DNA from: Serinus canaria
Taxonomy: Eukaryota; Chordata; Aves; Passeriformes; Fringillidae
Length of the DNA stretch: 64,000 nt
Direction: 5' to 3'
NCBI RefSeq assembly: GCF_022539315.1
Contig: NC_066322.1
Coordinates: 21,958,765 to 22,022,764 of the forward strand
Within the stretch, counting starts at the first letter, position 1, and every line of letters starts with the position of its first letter. This document shows, piece after piece, positions 1-12,132 of this stretch. The notes under the pieces were generated by a model, which had not been told where the DNA came from, made no database searches, and saw only the letters and a list, made by a program, of their open reading frames with translations. The position numbers and the translations under genes were made by a program.

Positions 1-241
1 TCTTTTACTTTCTTTTGCTGTGTATCTTCTGTCTTCCACAGAGTCATAGTTTTGCTCCACTAAATCAGGGAGCCAGGAGAGCCAATAGCCACAGTTGGAA
101 CCTGTGTGCTGACTTCAATGTTGCTTTTGCCTTCTGGCTTGAAGGTTTGAAGAGCACCACTTTACATCTAAAACTTCAGCTCTAGTACTCTATGTTCCCC
201 TATGTTGTCTTCCTCTCTATATTCCTGTATCTAAGAATGAC

Positions 242-261
242 AAAAAAAAAAAAAAAAAAAA
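242..261 (+). repeat. poly-A tract
   Basis: A run of 20 A residues within the DENND1B intron. No poly-A signal or target duplication was recognised next to it, so I do not call a retrocopy. Confidence 0.8.
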
Positions 262-3200
262 GAATAAAGAAGTTCAATTAATGAAAAAGGTTTGTCTGGA
301 GGGAAAAGGAGGGAGAAAAAGAAGAAACAGGAAAATCCTTTCCTGCAGGGATCTCAGCATCTCTGAAATGTGAGTCCAGATTCAGCCTGTCTAATTTTAG
401 ATACTGCTGAAATGCTGCAGTTAGCAGCAGTGCTGCCTTAGGCTCTTGCTGCAGAAAATGGAGAGAGAAGCATGACTGAAGGGCAGCTCAGCCCACCTGG
501 AATCCTGACTGCATCCTGATGATGCCTCTGTCTTGCTTCTAATTGTCTAATTTGGGCCCAAAAATAGCTGAAATCAGTAACATCCAACTCCAAGTGCCAG
601 CCAAATTCCACAGCACCTTTTAGAGAAAGACCTTATTTGTTGAGCTGAAGACTCCTACTGGTGTCAAACTGGAAGAGGGACTCCTCCTTGGTAATTCTTC
701 TGTTTGGAATCCCTAGGCAGTGTGGAAATGTGCTTGCAGTCAGTATTTTCAAGGCACAGTCTTTTTTTCCTTGCAAATGTGATTAGTCTGTTTTCCATCT
801 TCCTATTGCACTTCCCTCAAGTAGGATCTTCCACAGTCCATTGTCTGATGGACAGGGCTGGTGCTGCTGAGGTCTGGAGGTGTAGGGTGTTTGTTTTTAC
901 CATCACATCCACATTGTACATTTTAATGTAGGTATTTTTGATAGGTTTTCCTCTGAGAAAGTCACATATGATCAGCAGCTGGAGCTCTCAGCTGTGATTG
1001 TAGCATGAGACACTTCTGCTGATGTAAGGGTATGATGTACATTTTTCCCAAAAGATCAGTTTAACCAGTAGTCTCTTTTATCTGCTTAGGAATTGTATCA
1101 AATAGCACATTTCAGCCAAATAAACTGGATTTACAACTGTCCTGGTTCACTAAAGTCCCACTCTGTGCACCTGAGTTACTTCCACATCTCTTGACTTTCT
1201 TGTTACCTCAAGTGCATGTTCCTTTTTCTGGTTTTGTTCATATAAACATTTGGATGGCTTTGGACACTGATTGGACACTGATTAGTTTTTCTTTTCTGAC
1301 ACACATTCTCCCTTATCTTCCTGCTCTTCTGTCCACTGTGACCCTCTCAGCCCTCCATTCTCTAATATTCCTTCCATCTGATCATTGAGTGTACATTAGG
1401 ACATTATCACCATCAGAAAAGGGAAAATAAGTGATATATTAATAAGAGATATATTTCTCCATTCTTCTAACTGCGAATTCTGCCTGGTGAATCTGATTTG
1501 TCCAATCATGCACAAAAAAATGAGCTGCTGGCTTTAGCTGTTGCAAATGGCACTGCAAATCTCCACGTCCTGTTTGAAAAGACTAACACTTGTGCTTGTT
1601 GCCAATGAAAGTGGAGGCAGGCTGCCTTGGGATGGTGCACTCCTTGCAGCTAGAATGGTGTGTGGCACAGTGCCACCGTGCATCATCAGCTGAAAACGGG
1701 AGGGGGTGCCAAGAATAGCCTCGGTGCCATTGAGAAAAGCAGGATCTGGCTGTGGGGAGGTGGTGCCTCACTCTGGGCAGTGTGGGGCCTCGGGCTGCCT
1801 GAGGAAAACAGGAGCTGCAATTCCTCAGGGAAAGTGGAAGGTTGCTTCTTGTTTTGGAGCAAAACAGAACTATTCTGAAAAAATATTTGCAGAAGCATGA
1901 TTAATTGTTCAAAAGGAAAAGCAGCATTACAGAATTCTCACATGATACCTGTGTTCAGGAGTGTGGCAAGCATAAATGGTAGGGAGCTGAGAGCTTGTTC
2001 ATTTTTCACCACAGTAATTCAGAACAAAAGTAATTACATGTGCTATCTGTGACTAAGTATCTCAACAAATGTATCATCTGTATTTATAATAAATCCTACC
2101 TCAGCAGAGATATTAGGGTTTCCTATAACTGTACAAGAGGCACTGGAGATCTCTGTGGCATTCAAGTGTACTTGGCATCTCAAAGCACTGTGCCCATACA
2201 CGTATTTCTGGTGGTATCTATTTAATTTATATCCAGGACAGTTTTCTCATATCAGAGCATTCTTGATTAGAATCTGTACTTTTCTGTCTCTGCTTTCCCT
2301 CTTTTTTCATCAGTCTCAGCTCAGGGGGAGTGTAATGAGGAGGACCTTCCTGTGAGTCATGGCTTTAGGTCACAGTGTTTAACCGGAAAGGAAGGCGACA
2401 AGTTGTGCTTTACTGGAAAGTCTGATTGAGAGATCTTTTGCTTCCCTGCTGGATGGAGCCATAATTATTTCTGTGATTTGGTTGTAGAGGAGGATGGGTA
2501 AAATAAAATACTGAATCATAAATAACAGTGGGGTTGTATTTATTATTTTTCTCATGCTGAATGAATAATCTCTACGTTTTTAAGAAAAAGGAAGCAGCAC
2601 TTCACAGATTTAAACCATGGTATATATATTTCTTTTTTTTTTTTTGAAACTTTATATGTGTTGATGTATTGAGTAGCCAGTAAATGTGAAATTATATTCG
2701 TGCTGCCATTTATCAAAAGATTATTTGTTTTTCACTTTGAGTGTAATTAATAGCAGCAGCCTTGTTAAACTTCCTGCCTTAGTATCAATCAATACACACT
2801 CATTACCAAAAGCTGGACATCTGAAAGGTCTAGCATTATATAAAAAGCTGACATTTCAAAGATTGACTTTCATACCCAATCAAGACTAGAACCATCTTAC
2901 ATTTAAGTCCTTTAGCATTCATGAATTTTGGCATTTTTATTCCAAAGTAATACATTTTGTGAGGATACCAGCAAGCAGAAGAGAACAGTTTAAGAATTGC
3001 CTCTCCCTTTATTTGGTTCTATTGTACTTATACTGTCAGTTTGTTTCCCTTATTTCAGTGATCAGCATTGGGTCAGGTCTGTATAGGCTGCAGACTACTT
3101 GCAGAAGGAGATTTTGAAGCAGGGCAGCAACCAGAGAGGATGGATGTGGTGAATACAAAAAGGATATATAGCATCACACCAGCTTGTGGAGAACATGAGC

Positions 3201-3347
3201 TTGTGTTTAAGTGTGCTCAGCTCTTACATTCCAAGCAAAATGAGAGATGAGAGATGCCATGTGCAGGAAGATGAGAGAAATTTAAAACAGCAAAAGCTGA
3301 ATCCCTGTTCTTGTTATGATATAAAGTAAATACATTAAGTAATAGAT

Positions 3348-3398
3348 TTAATATCTAAGCAAAACTTAGAAAGTTCTGCTTAGATATTAAGCAGAACT
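3348..3398. repeat. overlapping inverted repeats (two alternative hairpins)
   Basis: TTAATATCTAAGCA at 3348-3361 is the exact reverse complement of 3377-3390. Inside that loop AACT (3363-3366) can also pair with AGTT (3372-3375). The right arm also takes part in a second perfect hairpin: AGTTCTGCTTA at 3372-3382 pairs with 3388-3398 around a 5-nt loop. The two structures share bases and so exclude each other. No transposon family was recognised. Confidence 0.75.
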
Positions 3399-6300
3399 GT
3401 TTGGAAGAAGCAAAACAACTCGGTAATTTAAAGAAGTTTGTTCCTTTATTTTATAGAAATAAACATGACAGCAGTCTATTAAGACTTTATAAAGTTCTGG
3501 TGCAGCAAGAAAGGACCGTTGCCATATAATTTCTTGCGGTAATAAATTTAAATGGTCTGGTTGTTATTAGAATGCTAATCAGGAAGGAAGCAGAAGTCTC
3601 TCCTTTTTTCATAAAAGGGTATAAAAAAGGTTACACACTTCAAAATGCAGAAAAGACAGAAATTAAAAGCTTAAATAACTGCAAACAGCAGGATACGTCA
3701 GTAATGGAAGGACTTCTTAAATGACTCTGACAGCTTTTGCAGGTGCACATACTCTGTCACTTTGCCTAGTAGAGCATTGAAAAAGTTTTATGGCTCTCCT
3801 TTTGAAATTTATTAAGGGTTTCTTTCTTTCTTTTTCTTTCTTTGCAAAATAGTCTGGACATACCCCTCCCTTGCAGTCATTTTTATTACAGCTCCTAAAG
3901 GAAAGTCAACTATTCAAAAACATGTGTTGCTTGTTGTCTCCGTGGTTAGCTTGCAGAGCTGTAAATGCTGGAGAAGGTTGTTATTTACAGCCAGAGATTT
4001 TTCTTTCCTTCCCTTCCCCCATATCTTTTTCTTTGTATGTAAATCCCATTTTATTTGGTTCAGTTGTTGAAAGTCTCCCTGTATAATTTTATAATATACC
4101 CCTAATCATTTAAATTAGTAACAAAAATGTTTTCTCAAAGAGTTTGACCATCAGAAGCTAGGAGTTCTTGTTTTGGAGGGAGGTTTTAGGTTTATTAACT
4201 TGTCTTGTTACATTCCTTTATGTGATTATTTGTCCTTTCACTAACACACTTCCATATTACTGATCATAGTTGTTCTGAGAGGCCACTGCAATGCCTATGT
4301 TGTTTGCTGATTCTACTTAATTTTATTCAGCTCCTGTTTCTCAAAGACGCAACGTTTCTTCCTTTTTCCCCTTTTTTTCTTGAAGCTTGATATCTATCAT
4401 CTTTGAAATATTATTTATTATTTCAACAAATCAGCAAGTGCTACCTTGTAGAATTTTATTCCATTGGCAGAGTTAACTCCTCTACAGATGAATGAGTGTC
4501 AGTTTCCATTTTGTTTTCTGCAACTTCTCAACATTTTAAAGAATCTTCTTCCATGCAGAATCTCATATTTATGTTAGTAGGAATAAATGTGATGGCAACA
4601 TCTAATTTTGATGCAAATTCAAAGTGAGAGAGGCAGACAGGATTTTGCCCTCCAGGAGCCAGTTCCGGGTTAGAGCTTGAATTACAATGAATGTCATGTC
4701 AGAATTTTCTTGGGGAAGTGGTTACTTTCTAGTGTTACCAAATTAAAGTATTTAAATTTTCCCAGTGAAGATAAGTACTTAAAGCTGCAACTTTTAAACC
4801 AAAACCAGTGACTGTACTTGTGACAGGGTTCAGTAAAATAGCCAATCAGCAGTATCTGTTAACAGAGTGATTCACCTCCCTGTACTTACAAGCAGGACAA
4901 TGTTCCATCACTGTTGAAAGCAATCAACACTATGAACTCACAAAAATATGAAAGAGTTAGAAATAGCTTGTTTCTCTGTATTCCATCCTATGCCTTTTGT
5001 TCAGAATGAATCTTAGGTAGGGTTGTTTGATGGGTTGTAATACTCTAATAATTCTCTCATTTTCCATCAACTATTAACTTGGTTTAACACATAAAGAACC
5101 ATATGTTTCCTCTTAGAGGGCAAAGAACTGTGGAAAGTGTTATCAAAACTTGCTGCTTTAATTAAATTCTCTCTTGTTGAGCAAGAAAAAATGTCTCAGT
5201 CTCTAAAGAGTGAGTACTGAGACATTCCTGTAAATAAGGGGGGGGGAGGAGTTACAGAGAGCGTCCTGGTATTTGTAGAACACTTGACAAAATCTGTAAT
5301 AGGTAACATACTGAAATCCTCACAGTACAAGATTTTCAAGCTCCTTGTAGTCTGAAATTAAGGCCATATTTCTTCCCCATCAGGGGCTGGTTGCAGGTTT
5401 AGGCATTTGGTGAACTGCATGATGAGATGTGGGCAGTAGCACTTCTTTCTTGCATATGATTTTCCTCCAAGTTAGCTTATGCTGTTTTCTCTCTGTACAA
5501 ATTCCATCCATGTGTCTTTAAATTCTTAGTGGCTATCCAGGGTTCACAATATTCAGTGCATTGGTTGCCAGTATAGTCAAACCTCCTATACAAAAAGGTT
5601 TTGATACAAAACAAGTATGAGTGTTGTATAGCCCTGAAGACAGTTATTTGTGATGTACAAGTGATTAAAATTCCTGATTTAAATGTTCTGGTCAGGATAG
5701 AGACATTTTTCCAATTATTGTGGAATTTTTTTAGACTATTTTTGTTTGCTGACTAATAATATGATGTAATAGGTGAGTATTCTGAACAGAAACGTGTGAA
5801 TTTACAGCACACCAGTTCCACCATGCAAAGTCCTCTTGGGGTGCTCTGAGTGTGCACTGGGTTGGAATTAATTGTAATCTGCTATAAATTATCCTGCACA
5901 AATGCACGATCCTGCATTTTTGCAGAGGATAGTGCAAAGTTCCTGAACTGGGTATTACTTACTCTGCAATCCTGTACAGCACCATAACATCAATATAGCT
6001 TTATAAAGAGACTCCCAACTTTCTTTGTATTTGCCACTTCAAAAGTCAATTTTTCTTCATGCTCAATAGACCACGTGAACTGAAGCTTGGCAGATATTTC
6101 TACCAGAAAGTACTAAACCACACTGCTTTCTGTGATGTGCTTTCAAGAAAGGGTAGCTGGTAGACTTGAGTGATGCTTTTCCTCCAATATCCAGTGTTCT
6201 GCTAATCAATGCTTTGCATAAATAATAAGGCACACCAGGCTTTGCATAAATAAGGAGGCCCTCCATAGGCCATGAAGAGAAATGGTTCCCTTTAATTGGT

Positions 6301-6466
6301 GGTGCTTGAAGACTTGGAACAGCCTTTACAAGACTTGATCAATATGTAGTTTTTCTCAGCAAGAGCTCAAAATCCCTAATGAGTAAAGTGGCAGCTGGTC
6401 TCCACATAAGTAATGCTGAAATAGAAAAAATAAACAAAATTATAATGTTAATTGTCCTTCCTCCAG

Positions 6467-6546
6467 ACTCGTTTCAACCAGCGCCTCAGTAACCAGGATT
6501 TCGCCTTGGATGAAGATGATGATGATGAAATTGAGAGAACAAGCAA
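6467..6546 (+). CDS. DENND1B: DENND1B exon, acidic linker of C-terminal tail
   Basis: The acceptor is a pyrimidine-rich stretch ending CTCCAG at 6461-6466 and the donor is CAA|GTAAGA. The exon is 80 nt, read from its first base and ending with two bases of a Lys codon. It encodes TRFNQRLSNQDFALDEDDDD then EIERTSK, matching the human segment that ends in DDDDIERASK. The acidic run (DEDDDD) is characteristic. The N-terminal half of the exon is more diverged than the acidic half. Confidence 0.9.
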
Positions 6547-9500
6547 GTAAGAAGCCTGTTTGGATGGGTTATGTATGTATAGGAGAGAGGGAAACAAGTG
6601 TAATTCAGCAAAGTGGACTTCAAGTGACACATTTTTCTTCTGTCCATGCTGCTAGCTCAGTTCTTGATCTAGATGATGTCAAGTAGTTTAGGATTTAAAT
6701 CTGCTTTGAAAAGAGGGACAGGCTATTATATCTTTTCATTATTTCTAGTGTCCAGAAGAGCTTGACATAATCCTCAGTCTTCACAGCCTCCAGATAAAAG
6801 GACTACATACACAAAGAAACAGCAAAATATTCATCAACATGGTGGGGAGTGATCTCAGCCAGTCTATTCTTTAAGGCTTGTGTTGTGGCCATGACAATGG
6901 GACACTTTTTGAAGGGTCTGAAAGACATATAGTGTCTTGGAGGTTTTATATTGAGGTCTTCCTATATGAGACTAAAGGAAAAATGTAAGTTGAGGCTTAA
7001 TCTGCATTGAGGCATTTTCTGAATTGAGGAGTTGATTTTTGATAATGAACATTTGGATATAAACTACAAAGGACATTGAAAGCAAAATCAAGCAGCTTAA
7101 GCTGTGATATAGTAGGGAAGACTAAGCTAGTGAAATGTTTAAAGGATACAATGAAAACAGTGAGCCATGGAAAAGAGCCTTTGTAGCAGTACAGATAGAG
7201 ATAGAAAAAGGCCATGATAGAATGGGGGTCTGAGCTAAGGATGTTGCAATGAACAAGAAAAGAAGTAAGAGACAAAAGCACCAGTTGTCCTTGCAGATAG
7301 GCAGTACTTCAGTAAATCTGCCCATGTGATGGAGGAAGAGTTGCAGTAGCAGTCTTGTCACTAGAACAAAAAGTTTGGCTAGGCCAGGAGGCAGATAATG
7401 GTAGCTGCATCTCCATCAATGCCATCTATCTGTGTTCAGGAAAATTCTTGAGTAGAAAGAGACTCCAGGTTTATGTTCCCATTCAAAGCTCTTGAAATGC
7501 ATTCCCCTATGTCCTTTGAATAGTGGTTATAATAAAATGGCTTTTATGTTCCTGTCTGATGGAAAAGTTTTGTTTCCAGGTTATCATCAGAAGACAGTGA
7601 GGAAGCTTCTGCTTACTTTTATGATAGTGATGGTTCTGGGGAAACTGGAATAACTCAGCATCAAGGAGAAATGGACTTGCTTGGAGAGATTCTGGACACG
7701 CTGAGCACACACAGTTCAGATCAAGGAAAACTCTCAGGAGCAAAGAGCCTGGATTTCTTCAGATCAATGGATGACATTGATTACAAGACTGAGGTTATTC
7801 TTCTCCTTTCATTTGAAAACCAACCCAAGTCCATTTACAGTGGAATCCTGCACTTGTGGAATGAACAACATGCAGCTCAGACACTGCAGCACAGTCCTTA
7901 GAATTGCTGATGTGTCTTCCTAGGGCTGTATAGTAGTGCACTCATGCTGGCCACTGCTTGATGGTTTTTTACCAGCCGAGAAATTGTCCAGGTTGCTAAG
8001 TCATCATGGAACAGTATTTTTCCCTTAAAGCAGTAACCACATAGAGAGCTGTGAACAGTATAATAATTTACTTAATCAAATAATTTAATACTATGTATTT
8101 TTTTCTGTTAAATCTGATATGCCTTGAGCTGGTTTGGGATTTTTTAATGCGGTTTAAAAGGCATTTTTCACCTTGTAGACTTAGGCTAGTCATAGTGATA
8201 CGATGATATTTCCTTCTTGATTTAAGTCATGGAATCCAGGTGGTAATTGCACCTGAAACACTGCTAGAATAGTACTCCAGAGTTTTCTAAGAGGGCTCCT
8301 TGTTCCCATTTTAGGTAGAGTTGCACTGGTCCTTTAGTGTAAACACACTGCTTGCCTACAGTTTTAAAACTTTCACCAAGTCACTGCTGTGGTATTAGCC
8401 CAAAAAGCTTAGTGTTTTTGAATTCCAGCACATGTCAGCTGTCCAACACTTACTTTTGCTGAAAGAGATCCTATAGTAGAAGATTTGTTACTGGAGCAGC
8501 AAATACTGATGCAAATATTTATAAAGCTTGTAAAATTTTATATTATGAGTGTCACACAGGGGTTAGATTAATAAAATGCCTGGTTTTGTTTGACCAAAAA
8601 ACTTTAATATTGAAAATTGGTATAATTAATTACTGAAGCAAAGAGGAAATACCATCTGGTTTTAGTTTTAGTCCCCCTCCCTCTCATATTATGGGTACAA
8701 ACGAGAAAAGTGTGTCTTTGTTCACTGTCAAAACTGCTTGTGCCAAGACTGAATGGAAGAGGAGACAGAAATCCTTCCTCTTAGTGGTACCAGAGGCAGT
8801 CCTTAGGCTGAGAGACAGTGTTCTGTGAGGAAATGTAAAAGCTTGGCCTTGCATTGTGCCTGGGATAGTTGTTTTGTAACACTGAGGCCCAAAGGGAATC
8901 CATGATTTAGGAGCATATGAAATCCCTTCCAGTACTTGTGTTTCAAAAATACCAGTGTAGAGATGTTTCTTGTGACATTAACTATGAACACATGTTTTTT
9001 TCTTTCAGAACAAGTCAAATGCACCTAGTGAGAGCAACCTCACCCTGCTCTGCAGCAGTGCTAATGACCAGGCAGAGTGGAACCTCGGCCAGGATGACAG
9101 TGCCCTCCATGGGAAGCAGCTCCCCCCATCACCAAGGAAGCAAGTTTCTTCTGGTGGCCAGAGAGAATCTCTCTCAAGGATGGAAGAAGAAAAGAGTGGC
9201 AAAACCTTTACTAGTGACAAGATGGACACCACTAGTTTGACATCCCTGTCTCCAGTACGACCAAGTGCCCAGTTTACTTCCCTAGAAAGTTTCAAAGCAG
9301 GCTTTTCTTCCTGTCAGGATGCCAAGCCTAATGAAACACTAAGCAATACCTCAGAAGATCAGCTCCCAGCAGGTCTTGCTCAACAGCCATCCATTTTGGT
9401 CCCTTGGGAGAAAGGTGGGAAGGAAGGAGATGAAAGTCCAGAAGAAGGTGGACTTCTTCAAGAAGTGGTGTCATTATGTAAACTGAATTCTGCTTTTCAC

Positions 9501-9560
9501 TATGGTTTAAATATTTCAAAGGGTAGCTTATCCAGCAGTAGCAGTGGAAATAAAACGTAA
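6467..9560 (+). CDS. DENND1B: DENND1B, 3' part of gene (last three coding exons)
   Basis: DENND1B (connecdenn 2) is a DENN-domain guanine nucleotide exchange factor for Rab35. It acts on clathrin-coated and early endosomal membranes and is linked to receptor down-modulation in T cells. Only the C-terminal tail after the DENN domain is here: exons 6467-6546, 7580-7793 and 9009-9560, 846 nt or 281 residues plus stop. The junctions are phase-consistent. Recognition rests on long near-identical matches to remembered human DENND1B, for example DLLGEILDTLSTHSSDQGKL, SLDFFRSMDDIDYK, DQAEWNLGQDDSALHGK and LPPSPRK. The tail looks disordered, Ser- and acid-rich, as in the family, where it carries adaptor and clathrin contacts. 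Upstream exons lie left of the window. The gene converges on CRB1, as in human. Confidence 0.95.
6547..7579 (+). other. DENND1B: DENND1B intron
   Basis: A 1,033-nt intron bounded by GTAAGA and TTTCCAG. I see no exon, repeat or RNA gene inside. The - strand open frames of 79 and 94 codons near 6997-7361 lack any recognisable product. Confidence 0.85.
7580..7793 (+). CDS. DENND1B: DENND1B exon, conserved DLLGEIL block
   Basis: 214 nt. The first G completes the Lys codon begun in the previous exon, then 71 full codons follow. The peptide begins LSSEDSEEASAYFYDSD, continues through the nearly invariant MDLLGEILDTLSTHSSDQGK, and ends SMDDIDYKTE. The DLL and LLGEIL motifs resemble adaptor or clathrin-binding peptides, consistent with the family's endocytic role (inference). 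The donor is GAG|GTTATT, a weak match to consensus. The boundary is fixed by the phase-0 start of the next exon and by the human junction after DIDYKPT. Confidence 0.92.
7794..9008 (+). other. DENND1B: DENND1B last intron, with in-frame read-through
   Basis: A 1,215-nt intron from the weak donor GTTATT to acceptor TTTCAG at 9003-9008. Reading straight through the donor stays open for about 35 codons to a stop at 7899-7901, so retention would give a shortened DENND1B with a new tail. Nothing else was recognised. Confidence 0.8.
9009..9560 (+). CDS. DENND1B: DENND1B terminal coding exon with stop
   Basis: 552 nt, phase 0, 183 residues then TAA at 9558-9560. It opens NKSNAPSESNLTLLC, then DQAEWNLGQDDSALHGK and LPPSPRK, all close to human. 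The middle is diverged. The end has VPWEKGGKEG, LLQEVVSLC and LNISKG, then a serine run and GNKT-stop where human ends GNQT. The conserved blocks and the shared terminus make this the true C-terminus. The sequence is polar and Ser/Pro/Glu-rich with no folded domain, as expected for this tail. Confidence 0.95.
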   Translation, partial: NKSNAPSESNLTLLCSSANDQAEWNLGQDDSALHGKQLPPSPRKQVSSGGQRESLSRMEEEKSGKTFTSDKMDTTSLTSLSPVRPSAQFTSLESFKAGFSSCQDAKPNETLSNTSEDQLPAGLAQQPSILVPWEKGGKEGDESPEEGGLLQEVVSLCKLNSAFHYGLNISKGSLSSSSSGNKT

Positions 9561-12126
9561 GAAAAGTATGAAAAGAGAAACCTAACTCCCATCAGATGTT
9601 AAAGGGAGACTACTCAGGACTCCATGTAACTCATTATAAGATGATAACCAAAAAATGAAAAGGAATAAGAGATCTTCAGTTATAAAAATAATTCTCTTCA
9701 GTTGAGTATGCATTTTCTGCCATTGGACATCCGCTTCTATGTTTACTCAGTTCGTTTGTTGGCTGTAGTTAGGTCCACAAAAAGGAACTAAATGTATGAA
9801 TGCACTCTCAAATCAGGTACTAGTTAGTCTCTATGTTAAAAATACAGCAAGTGTATGGTGCTTCCTAGCATTTGCTTCCTCTAAGCAGCAAGGGTGTCAC
9901 CTAAAGCTAGCCAGGTTTTGAAGGTACTATGTTAATCCCATTAGCATGAAATGAACCAAGAAATCTGATTTGTCTGAAATGTACAAATGTTAATATTTGT
10001 AATGAAAAATAATTGCCTTAATCTTTTGAGAAGGGGTTTTAACTGTCTTAGAAGATGAATGCAAATCTACAAAACAGCAATAATGATTTTCCATGGCAGG
10101 AATTTGCTTCAGCAAAGGTGGGGGAAGGAAAGGAGACTTTTTATAGATTAAGGAATTTCTTGTGACTATAACTTGGAACTTACTCCAGACTAAAACTGTG
10201 GCTCTGTCTTCCAGACTTCAAAAAGGTAGCACGTGGTTTTCTCTCTTCTATAAAGTACATGAAGTGCTGAATTATAATGTGACGTTTATTGACTTCTGTT
10301 TACAACTAAGACACTTTAAAGACACATTATCAGTTTCCCTAGGTAGACTAATTCACCTAAAAATTCTCAGAAAGGAAAATATAAGTGGAATTGATGGATT
10401 TCTATTATTTTTTTATTTTCTGCAGTTTTATAGTTGGAAAACTAATTTGTGCCTGATTTGTCACACTAGAAAGCTAAATTTAAAGATTCAGTTTGAGACC
10501 GCATATATCTAACTCTCATTTTAGCCAAGTTGGACAACTGAAAACTTCCTTCTAAATTCAGTGAAGAAGACTAAATGGTCCTGATGTGTAATGTATTTAG
10601 AACAAGAACTTGTCCTCCTTCTGGCAGTGTTCCTGACAATAATTTGGATTTTTAAAGTCTGAACATTTTTAATGCTCTGTGGAGCAGCTCTTTAATTTTT
10701 AAAATTTTCTTGTCTTTTCTTTTTCCACCTCACCATACATACCTTGTCTCCCCAACAGCTTAGGACAGAGGAGACAGTTAATCAGCTTCAGCAGATTGGA
10801 ATTGTCAGCTTTTAGGGATATTTGTGGTAAAGTTGGTAGAAATAGCACATGGGTATAAAAGGAGCTCTGCCTGAGAAGAAAGTCATGGAACCTTTTTTCT
10901 TTCTCTCTTTGTCATGAATGATTTCTGTTAATCTCAGCCTAGGCCTGAGTGAGCACATTCCTGGGGTTGGTATTTGGATCAGACTGGGCTTTAGTACCTG
11001 AAGAGTAGTTTGTAGCAGAGTTTCATATCAGTTGCCTCACTGAGATTTATGAATTCATTTTCCTTCTAGCTGACACAAATGGAAAGGGGATTTTTGGCTG
11101 CTTTCTTACAAGGTAGCTGACCTAAAGGAATTGCTCCATGTTATGGCAGAGGCACTGTTTGGAACCTCACCAGAGAGGCTCAGTAGAGTGAGACCTGGGC
11201 TTAGGGCAAAATTTCATCTTTTTCCAGAATGAGAAGGGCTGGGCCAGTACTTGCCACTGAGGATGAGCCTCCAGAATTAATTTTTTAATCAGTGCAACAA
11301 GCTAAAACATAGTAAAAGTTCAAATCTTGCAGAAATATCTGTGTCTGATCAAGCACGAACATTTTGGAGGGCATCTGCATTGCTGGAGAATCTCAGTGTT
11401 CCAGAGTTAGCAGCTGTACATCCAGAAGTCTGTAATCCAAACTATTTGCTTATCCTTTGGTTTCCTCTTGTGCCTCAACATGATATGTTGTGAACTTTTG
11501 TAATAACAAAAAATGTTACTTGGCAAAATATTTTGCACTATAAGAAATCAAAGGTAAAAATAATTAAAATCTTCACTCTTAGTGTTTCAAGTGGGTCAGG
11601 CCAAGTGGCTCATGTGCTGTTCAGATGAAAAAGTTCCAGAGCAACTTGATGGTTCCTTGTTTAAAGCTGGCATGAATCACTTGAGGGCCTTCTTCTCCCT
11701 TGTGGGTAGTAATCATTGCCCAAGCATAGTGCTGCAATAGGCAATACACAGATTTTTGTTCTTGTAGCACTTCTCACTCCTCATTCATCTCCTTGCATTT
11801 TGTGGTGAGAATTTCAAAGTTTAAATTTTCCTTTCCTCTGCACTTCACATGATGTTTCTATCCAGGGTTCAATCTAAGTTGCTTTGTTTCCTTCATTTAT
11901 TAAAGTTAGTAAACAGTATCAATGTTTAAGGAGGAAAATAGAAAAAAACCCAGAAATTATGGCCATTATTACTTTCAAAATCATCAAACACCTAAGTCCA
12001 GGAATGCTGCCAGAAAATGGTTTTCAAAAATTACTGTCTAATACAGGCATAAATCTTACTGGCTTCATATGAGGGTTAGATACTGAACAAATAATCACAT
12101 AGGTTGTTCCATTTTCAGCTTTGTGG

Positions 12127-12132
12127 AATAAA
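12127..12132 (+). terminator. DENND1B: candidate poly(A) signal (proximal)
   Basis: AATAAA about 2.6 kb after the DENND1B stop. It could serve as a proximal polyadenylation signal. There is no other support. Confidence 0.25.

Larger units (their letters stand above)
1..6466 (+). other. DENND1B: DENND1B intron (3' portion)
   Basis: No exon is visible between the left edge and the acceptor at 6465-6466. I looked for the expected preceding peptide of the human protein (the stretch ending near RKLAQ) and found nothing similar, so this is the 3' part of an intron of at least 6.4 kb. It is AT-rich, with short low-complexity runs (A20 at 242-261, T runs near 2632-2645, TTTC repeats near 3822-3843, a G run near 5241) and a notable inverted repeat at 3348-3398. 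The short open frames here have no recognisable similarity and no splice support. Confidence 0.8.

Noticed and set aside
1..240. Possible retrocopied 3' end before the A20 tract
   Set aside because: No AATAAA before the A run, no target duplication and no recognisable coding remnant.
10162..10512. 116-codon open frame after the DENND1B stop
   Set aside because: Lies in the probable 3' UTR, AT-rich, with no recognisable motif and no splice link to DENND1B.
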